11,823 nucleotides of DNA from CAYSNP01 sp050945855 (GTDB lineage Bacteria; Bacillota; Clostridia; Christensenellales; DTU072): assembly GCA_050945855.1 (NCBI GenBank), contig JBMNTS010000036.1, positions 1 through 11,823 on the forward strand, written 5' to 3'. How positions within the stretch are numbered: position 1 is the first letter of the stretch; the number at the start of each line of letters is the position of its first letter. Below, one piece after another: positions 7,268 to 11,823 of this stretch. Under the pieces are notes generated by a model that was given only the letters and a program-made list of their open reading frames with translations, made no database searches and was not told the DNA's origin. Both the position numbers and the translations under genes were made by a program.

Positions 7268-8860
7268 ATGCGGGAAATCAGACTGGAAAGAGCAGCCAGC
7301 CCGGAGGAAGCAGGCATTTGTTCCGCTAAGCTGGCAGAGCTTTTTCGGGATTTTGAAAAAAACGATATCAAATACCATTCCTTTATGGTTATAAAAGGGG
7401 ATAAGGTGGCTTTTGAAAGCTACACTTATCCTTATAGCGCGGATACTCCCCACGCGATGTATTCCGCAAGCAAAAGCGTTACCTCCACCGCGATAGGCTT
7501 TGCCGTAGACGAGGGGCTGTTAAGCCTTGACACCTTAGTCGCGGACGTCTTTCCCGAATACGCGCCCAAAAAGCCGGACGAAAGACTGGGCAAGCTGAAA
7601 GTAAGACATCTTTTAAGCATGACCTCGGGCAAAAACCCCTCTTTATTCGGCGACAGAACGGGAGATTGGGCGGAATATTTTTTGCGCGCGCCGTGGTACG
7701 CAGACCCGGGAGCAAAATTCAGGTATATCAACGAAAATATTTATATGCTTTGCGCCATACTGGTAAAAGTTACGGGTATGAGCGTTACCGAATATCTTGA
7801 GAGCAGGCTGTGGCAGCCTCTGGGCATTAAAACCCCCGTTTGGGAAAGGGACCCCAACGGCATAGAGGCAGGCGGCTGGGGACTGTATCTGACGCCGGAG
7901 GACTTTGCCAAGCTGACGCTGTGCTATAAAGACGGCGGCGTATTGGGAGGCAGGCAGGTGATACCCAAATGGTGGGTGGAGCAAGCCACGAGCAGGCAGG
8001 CGGACAATTCCTTTAATAAAGGCTACGACTCCAATTACGGCTACGGCTATTGCTTCTGGATGAACGCCATGGAAGGCTCTTTCCGTATGGATGGGATGTT
8101 CGGTCAATTCGGCATGGTTTTCCCGGGACATGACGCCTGCATCGTTATCACGGCAGGGCATCCCGAGGGCGCAGGCTCCATGCGCAAATGCTTATGGAAG
8201 TATTTCCCCGACGCCTTTGACGCGGTCGCGCCTTGCGAAAATCAGACTGCGCAGACTCTGGTAAAGTACGCCCGCCCCGAGCCCAAATTGCTGCCTTGCT
8301 CCGCGCGCCCCCAAACGGAAAAGGATATTGACGGCAAAATTATCAGATTCAGTACGCCCAAAGCGCTTACCCTGGCAAATATCCCCTTAAGTATTTTGCC
8401 TATGCCCATAGTCTTTTTATCAAAGGACAGGGGAGGCAATATCAATAATATAAGATTGGATTTTGAGGATACGGGTTTAAACTTTTCCTGGACGGAAGGA
8501 AGCAGAGCATACAGCGTAAAATGCGGATTGAACGGGGAATATATTTCGCAAAAGCGCAATATCGCGGGGCAGGACTTTACCCTTTTGGGTATGGCAGCCT
8601 GGACCGACGACAATACACTGGAGATATGGATAAAACCGCTTGAAGCGGTGGCGTTAAGGATACTAAGGCTGACGTTCAAAGGGAGACGGATAAGGATGCG
8701 CCCTGCCTCTGTTCCCGCAATGAAAGAGCTTTTTTGCGATATGGCGGAGAGCGGGCTGGCCGATATGTTCGATAATAAAGTCATTTTGTCTATAGCGAAA
8801 TTCGCGGTAAAAAGAGCATACAAAATCTTTGAGCCGAAATTAAAAGGAAAGTTCTTATAA
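7268..8860 (+). CDS. beta-lactamase-fold serine hydrolase with extra C-terminal domain
   Basis: This 530-residue protein has an N-terminal class C beta-lactamase-like domain (about 1-320), the fold shared by family VIII esterases, D-aminopeptidases and 6-aminohexanoate-dimer hydrolases. The SxxK motif SASK is at 66-69 (Ser66 nucleophile, Lys69 base) and YIN at 153-155 gives the second motif. GGWGLYLTPEDFAKL at 202-216 and a segment near 280-300 (GQFGMVFPG, ITAGH) match the later conserved blocks. No signal peptide is visible, so it should be cytoplasmic, unlike secreted beta-lactamases. Residues from about 335 to 530 form an additional beta-rich region I cannot assign. It starts 12 bases after the previous stop, with AAGG 6 bases upstream of the ATG. 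Antibiotic resistance is unlikely; an esterase or amidase role is more probable. Confidence 0.88.
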   Translation: MREIRLERAASPEEAGICSAKLAELFRDFEKNDIKYHSFMVIKGDKVAFESYTYPYSADTPHAMYSASKSVTSTAIGFAVDEGLLSLDTLVADVFPEYAPKKPDERLGKLKVRHLLSMTSGKNPSLFGDRTGDWAEYFLRAPWYADPGAKFRYINENIYMLCAILVKVTGMSVTEYLESRLWQPLGIKTPVWERDPNGIEAGGWGLYLTPEDFAKLTLCYKDGGVLGGRQVIPKWWVEQATSRQADNSFNKGYDSNYGYGYCFWMNAMEGSFRMDGMFGQFGMVFPGHDACIVITAGHPEGAGSMRKCLWKYFPDAFDAVAPCENQTAQTLVKYARPEPKLLPCSARPQTEKDIDGKIIRFSTPKALTLANIPLSILPMPIVFLSKDRGGNINNIRLDFEDTGLNFSWTEGSRAYSVKCGLNGEYISQKRNIAGQDFTLLGMAAWTDDNTLEIWIKPLEAVALRILRLTFKGRRIRMRPASVPAMKELFCDMAESGLADMFDNKVILSIAKFAVKRAYKIFEPKLKGKFL

Positions 8861-8879
8861 TACATTTAGTGAGGTCTCT

Positions 8880-9983
8880 ATGGCGGCAAAAATCGCAAAA
8901 GTCGTGGCAATAGTGATTGTCGCGGCGATTCTATGTTACTTTATATCCCTTATAATCATTTTCAATGTGGAAGTCAAAAAAGATTTTAAGGCGCAGCAGG
9001 AAAGGCTTGCCGGACTTCTCGCGGAGGAACGCGAGCCGGTCAACGAGGCGGATTTTGTCAACTTCGACGTGCAGACAAGCGAGCTGAAACTAAATGAAAT
9101 GCAGGTTTTGGCTACCCATAACAGCTATAAAACCATGCCGAACATGTATATCAGTTATCCATTAAGTTTGATTTTCGGTCAAAAAACCCGCAACGGCTGG
9201 TACGGAATGAAGCACTTATCAGAGCAGCTTGACCAGGGCTACAGGGGGGTGGAATTGGATGTTACCCGCTACGATAACAAGTTTATCCTCATGCATGACC
9301 CTGTTACCGACTGGCGCACCAACGGCATTGATTTTGCCCTTGCGCTCAAAGAGATAAAATTATGGTCGGACGCCAACCCCGACCATATCCCCCTGCATCT
9401 TATGCTGCAGGTGCGCAACGCTTTTTGCCCTTACTCTCTAAAATTTCAGACCTTGAAAACAGAGGAGCTGCAAATGATGGATGCGCTGATTAAAGATACC
9501 TTCGGGGACGGAATAATTACTCCCGGCAGCGTCAAAGGCGACTATGACACCCTTCAGGAAGCGGTGCTGGCGGGCGCCTGGCCAAAAATCAAAGACAGCC
9601 TGGGCAAAGTGTATTTCACCATTTTGTTTGACCAGGAAAAGGTTAAGCAAAAATATATTGACATGGACACCTCTTTTGCCACACAGCAGTGCTTTTTCTA
9701 TACCAAATTGGACGAGGAACCGAATGAGTATTCCGCCTTTATACTGGCGGATGATCCGCTTACGGAGGGATTGGACCGGCTGATTGAGGACGGATATTTT
9801 ATCCGTACCCGCATTGACGAGCAATACGACCACAGGGAAGAACGCTTCCAAGCCGCCGTCAATATCGGCGCCAATATTCTTGCCACCGATTACCCCTTGG
9901 GCAATCTGTACGACGACGGATATGAATGCAAGCTTACCCAGGACTTTAAGACGGTGCTGGCAAGGGGCAGCGTAGTTTATTAA
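8880..9983 (+). CDS. Ca2+-dependent PI-PLC-like phosphodiesterase, membrane-anchored
   Basis: This 367-residue protein resembles the Ca2+-dependent phosphatidylinositol-specific phospholipase C family (PI-PLC-C1), with a TIM-barrel fold. A hydrophobic segment at about 8-28 suggests an N-terminal anchor, followed by a charged, possibly helical spacer to residue 60. MQVLATHNSYK at 74-84 holds the first catalytic histidine (His80), GVELDV at 123-128 holds acidic metal ligands, and ILMHDP at 136-141 gives the second histidine (His139). ILATDYP at 333-339 is the typical C-terminal barrel strand. Such enzymes cleave the phosphodiester of phosphatidylinositol or related glycerophospholipids. The start has GAGG 5 bases upstream and lies 19 bases after the previous stop. 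A glycerophosphodiester phosphodiesterase is the main alternative in the same superfamily. Confidence 0.82.
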   Translation: MAAKIAKVVAIVIVAAILCYFISLIIIFNVEVKKDFKAQQERLAGLLAEEREPVNEADFVNFDVQTSELKLNEMQVLATHNSYKTMPNMYISYPLSLIFGQKTRNGWYGMKHLSEQLDQGYRGVELDVTRYDNKFILMHDPVTDWRTNGIDFALALKEIKLWSDANPDHIPLHLMLQVRNAFCPYSLKFQTLKTEELQMMDALIKDTFGDGIITPGSVKGDYDTLQEAVLAGAWPKIKDSLGKVYFTILFDQEKVKQKYIDMDTSFATQQCFFYTKLDEEPNEYSAFILADDPLTEGLDRLIEDGYFIRTRIDEQYDHREERFQAAVNIGANILATDYPLGNLYDDGYECKLTQDFKTVLARGSVVY

Positions 9984-9986
9984 CAA

Positions 9987-10868
9987 ATGGATAAGTCGGC
10001 AAAGGAAAAGTATTTAATAATAGGGGCAGATGACTTCGGCATTTGCCCCTCTGTCAATAAAGCGATAATTCAGCTGCTTGAACAAGGCAAGATCACTTCG
10101 GTAAATATTATAGCGCAGGCGGATTGCGCGGACGAGGCAATAGCTTATGTCGTTGAGAGGGGTTTGTCCGCGGGAGCGCATCTCACTCTTAATTCCGACC
10201 AGAAGCAACATCCGTGGAAGGCGATAAGCAAGGCAGAAAGCATTTGCGACAAAGACGGCTTCCTGTATTACGACACGGGAGATTTTGCCCGATTAGCCAA
10301 AAGCAAAGACGTAACGCGGGAGTGCAGGGCGCAGATAGAGGCTTTAATCGCAAAGGGCGTAAGCTTGGACCATATCGACAGCCATTCCGGCACGTTGTAC
10401 GGAATAAACAAAAGGCTGTTTTTTATCAACGCTTTCAGGTTATGCAGGGAATACAACCTGCCTTTCCGCTTTCCCGTACAAGCGGGTTTTTTGGACGATT
10501 ACTTTGCCGGGGGCGCGCCGTTTATCGTTAAAGCGGCTTTTAAGGCGGTTGCCGCGCTTGCGGGCGCGATGAGAGTCAAACTAATTGATAATATGGTAAC
10601 CAATCCCTATCCCGTAAACAAGATACAAAATTATTCCGCGCTGGAGGAGTATTACATAAAGGCGATAAAAAACCTGCCTTACGGCGTGAGTGAAATGTTT
10701 TTGCATCCGGCATATTACTGCCCTGTTTTCTCTCCCCTGACCGAGGAATGGAAAAAAAGAGAATGGGAACTGGAGTTTTTGCTTAGCAACGCTTTGGAGA
10801 ACACAATCAAGAATGAGGGAATAAAGCTGATTTCGTATAAAGACCTGTACGCCCTTAAGGCGCAATGA
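9987..10868 (+). CDS. YdjC/ChbG-type carbohydrate deacetylase
   Basis: This 293-residue protein belongs to the YdjC family, metal-dependent deacetylases of N-acetylated sugars related to ChbG, which deacetylates chitooligosaccharides. IIGADDFG at 11-18 supplies the metal-binding aspartates (Asp15, Asp16), AHLTL at 64-68 a histidine (His65), and LDHIDSHSG at 127-135 further histidines (His129, His133). FLHPAY at 238-243 and the C-terminal LISYKDL also fit the family. No signal peptide is present, so it is cytoplasmic. It begins 3 bases after the PI-PLC stop with no good ribosome binding site at the normal distance (AAGGGG at 9962-9966 is too far), which suggests translational coupling. It is the last gene of the operon, and the hairpin array begins at its stop codon. 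The real sugar substrate is unknown. Confidence 0.88.
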   Translation: MDKSAKEKYLIIGADDFGICPSVNKAIIQLLEQGKITSVNIIAQADCADEAIAYVVERGLSAGAHLTLNSDQKQHPWKAISKAESICDKDGFLYYDTGDFARLAKSKDVTRECRAQIEALIAKGVSLDHIDSHSGTLYGINKRLFFINAFRLCREYNLPFRFPVQAGFLDDYFAGGAPFIVKAAFKAVAALAGAMRVKLIDNMVTNPYPVNKIQNYSALEEYYIKAIKNLPYGVSEMFLHPAYYCPVFSPLTEEWKKREWELEFLLSNALENTIKNEGIKLISYKDLYALKAQ

Positions 10869-10957
10869 AATATTGGCTTGCGCCAATATGCAATATTGCC
10901 TATACGGCAATATGCAATTTCGACTATCGTCAAAATGCAATACGCCCGTGGCGTATT
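10865..10957 (+). repeat. tandem array of four heptamer-plus-hairpin units
   Basis: Units start at 10865, 10888, 10912 and 10935, so the spacing is 23, 24 and 23 bases. Each opens with ATGAAAT (first) or ATGCAAT (other three), then an arm, a short loop and the complementary arm. The arm pairs are ATTGGC/GCCAAT, ATTGCC/GGCAAT, TTCGAC/GTCAAA (one mismatch) and ACGCC/GGCGT, with loops of 4, 5, 4 and 3 bases. Stem sequences change but pairing is kept. The first unit overlaps the last codons of the deacetylase gene. No T run follows any hairpin, so this is not a standard terminator. It could protect the 3' end of the operon mRNA, bind a protein, or be a mobile palindromic repeat. Confidence 0.7.
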
Positions 10958-10960
10958 AAG

Positions 10961-10997
10961 GTGGATGGTAAAGTGTCAAGGGTCCACGACACCTTGA
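10961..10997. repeat. overlapping inverted repeats forming alternative hairpins
   Basis: Three inverted pairs interlock. GTGGA (10961-10965) pairs with TCCAC (10983-10987). GTGTC (10973-10977) pairs with GACAC (10988-10992). TCAAGG (10976-10981) pairs with CCTTGA (10992-10997). The latter two share bases and exclude each other. No T run follows. The stretch could be a remnant end of an insertion element or a regulatory structure; I cannot decide between these. Confidence 0.4.
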
Positions 10998-11072
10998 TAA
11001 AAAGTCAATACCTTTAAGAAAATTTTAGTAAAAAATAATAATGGTCGCAAAAATCTCATATTGACTTTTTAT
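10997..11072. repeat. perfect 14-bp inverted repeat flanking 48 bases, right arm over a -35 box
   Basis: ATAAAAAGTCAATA at 10997-11010 is the exact reverse complement of TATTGACTTTTTAT at 11059-11072. The right arm contains the -35 box TTGACT of the promoter at 11061-11090. The 48 bases between the arms are AT-rich and contain no gene. A regulator binding both arms could loop the DNA and block the promoter. Alternatively these are terminal repeats of a tiny element, although I see no flanking target duplication. Confidence 0.6.
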
Positions 11073-11090
11073 AAATATTAATAGTATAAT
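11061..11090 (+). promoter_or_regulatory. strong promoter of the secreted-protein gene
   Basis: TTGACT (11061-11066) and a perfect TATAAT (11085-11090) are 18 bases apart. Transcription would start near 11097, giving a leader of about 80 bases. The ribosome binding site GGAGG (11163-11167) sits 8 bases before the ATG at 11176. The -35 box lies within one arm of a 14-bp inverted repeat. Confidence 0.75.
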
Positions 11091-11175
11091 ACAATAAGCG
11101 TATAGTGCAGTAATATTATGTATTATATGCGGTTAAATTCAGCGATTTCATAATCTTTGATCGGAGGTTGTTGGC

Positions 11176-11823
11176 ATGAAAAATAAATCTGCAGGTAAAA
11201 CAAAGAGGCTGTTGGGATATACGCTCGCCATTATTTTGATAGCGGCGGCTTTTGTGTCTGCTAACGTAGGAGGTTTTACTCCCAAAAAGGCGGAAGCTGC
11301 GTATACTCCTCCATTGCCCTTTGGCGGAACCGCGTATACCTCGTCTACCACAGCTAATCAAACGGGTATGGTATATCTGACCGATTATACTTCCTACAGC
11401 GGTCTGCAGGGCGGCGCCATAAGGGTATACAATCAGCAGGACGGTCAAAGCGCTACCCATTGGCATTTGGAAGGCGGCAGAAAAAACAACGGATATTGGA
11501 TGATTACCGCAAGGCTGGACGACCACCTGTACTCCGCGCTGGTCAGCAACAGAGCGGAGATATCGGTATCCACTTACGCCTATCTTAAAAACGCCAACTG
11601 GGTTGCAAACGCCGGCAGAAAATTTCAATCCTTTCTTGTATTCGGAAATATATCGGGCTCCGGATTGGGAATAAATGATTTTACCGCGGTTTCCGGCACT
11701 TATACGGGCAATAAATGCGAACGCAACGATAAGTCCGACGGCGGGCATACCTCCACGGTCACCTATTCCGGGTCCGGCAATTTCGGCAGATATGTCAGAT
11801 TCGGCGTTGCCGCAAGACTGGAG
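11176..11823 (+). CDS. secreted protein of unknown function (partial, runs off the right edge)
   Basis: The frame is open for 216 codons to the window end. The first 42 residues form a signal peptide: a basic start (MKNKSAGKTKRLL), a hydrophobic core at about 13-34 and an AEA site at 39-41 with likely cleavage after 41 or 42. The mature part is rich in Ser, Thr, Gly, Tyr and Asn and looks beta-stranded (for example YWMITARLDD, FQSFLVFGNISGSG, TSTVTYSGSG). One cysteine is seen. I do not recognise a domain. The style is that of the N-terminus of a long cell-surface or extracellular protein, but no anchor can be seen because the C-terminus is missing. The start is supported by GGAGG 8 bases upstream and a strong promoter. 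Confidence 0.85.
   Translation, partial: MKNKSAGKTKRLLGYTLAIILIAAAFVSANVGGFTPKKAEAAYTPPLPFGGTAYTSSTTANQTGMVYLTDYTSYSGLQGGAIRVYNQQDGQSATHWHLEGGRKNNGYWMITARLDDHLYSALVSNRAEISVSTYAYLKNANWVANAGRKFQSFLVFGNISGSGLGINDFTAVSGTYTGNKCERNDKSDGGHTSTVTYSGSGNFGRYVRFGVAARLE

Noticed and set aside
10865..10957. CRISPR array
   Set aside because: Units are only 23-24 bases with no unique spacers, the paired arms are inside each unit, and no cas genes are nearby.
11116..11748. 210-residue minus-strand open frame opposite the secreted protein
   Set aside because: It is a shadow of the plus-strand gene, which has a promoter, ribosome binding site and signal peptide.

Overview
The window looks like a piece of a chromosome from an uncultured, gut-type Firmicute, probably a member of the Clostridia. 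The basis is consensus sigma-A promoters (TTGAAA or TTGACT, 17-18 bases, TATAAT-like), strong GGAG/GGGAGG ribosome binding sites, a class II tRNA-Leu with an encoded CCA end, AT-rich spacers and a WYL-type regulator. The taxonomic placement is inference, not something the sequence states.

Left part (1-5310). A short possible gene end reads in at the left edge. It is followed by a promoter and a membrane-anchored alpha/beta-hydrolase (244-1122, +). Convergent to it are two minus-strand genes, each with its own promoter: a WYL-domain transcriptional regulator (4241-5257) and, downstream of it, a GH38 alpha-mannosidase (1156-4131). A 15-bp near-palindrome just downstream of the mannosidase promoter is a candidate operator.

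Middle (5311-5839). A gene-poor spacer carries a minus-strand tRNA-Leu(CAA) with its own promoter and rho-independent terminator. Just past the terminator is a small hairpin unit related to an array found farther right.

Right part (5774-10868). One strong promoter precedes four tightly packed plus-strand genes (gaps of 12, 19 and 3 bases). They encode an anchored LCAT-like lipase/acyltransferase, a cytoplasmic beta-lactamase-fold serine hydrolase with an extra C-terminal domain, an anchored Ca2+-dependent PI-PLC-like phosphodiesterase and a YdjC/ChbG-type carbohydrate deacetylase. With the neighbouring mannosidase and esterase, the window holds six hydrolases whose bond types (acyl ester, phosphodiester, N-acetyl, alpha-mannoside) match those in a mannosylated phospholipid such as a GPI-like or phosphatidylinositol-mannoside glycolipid. 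That joint role is a hypothesis.

Right end (10865-11823). Directly at the end of the operon is an array of four 23-24-base units. Each is a conserved heptamer (ATGCAAT-like) followed by a small hairpin whose arms differ between units but stay complementary. Next come overlapping inverted repeats and a perfect 14-bp inverted repeat, one arm of which covers the -35 box of a strong promoter. That promoter drives a secreted, signal-peptide-bearing protein of unknown function that runs off the window.
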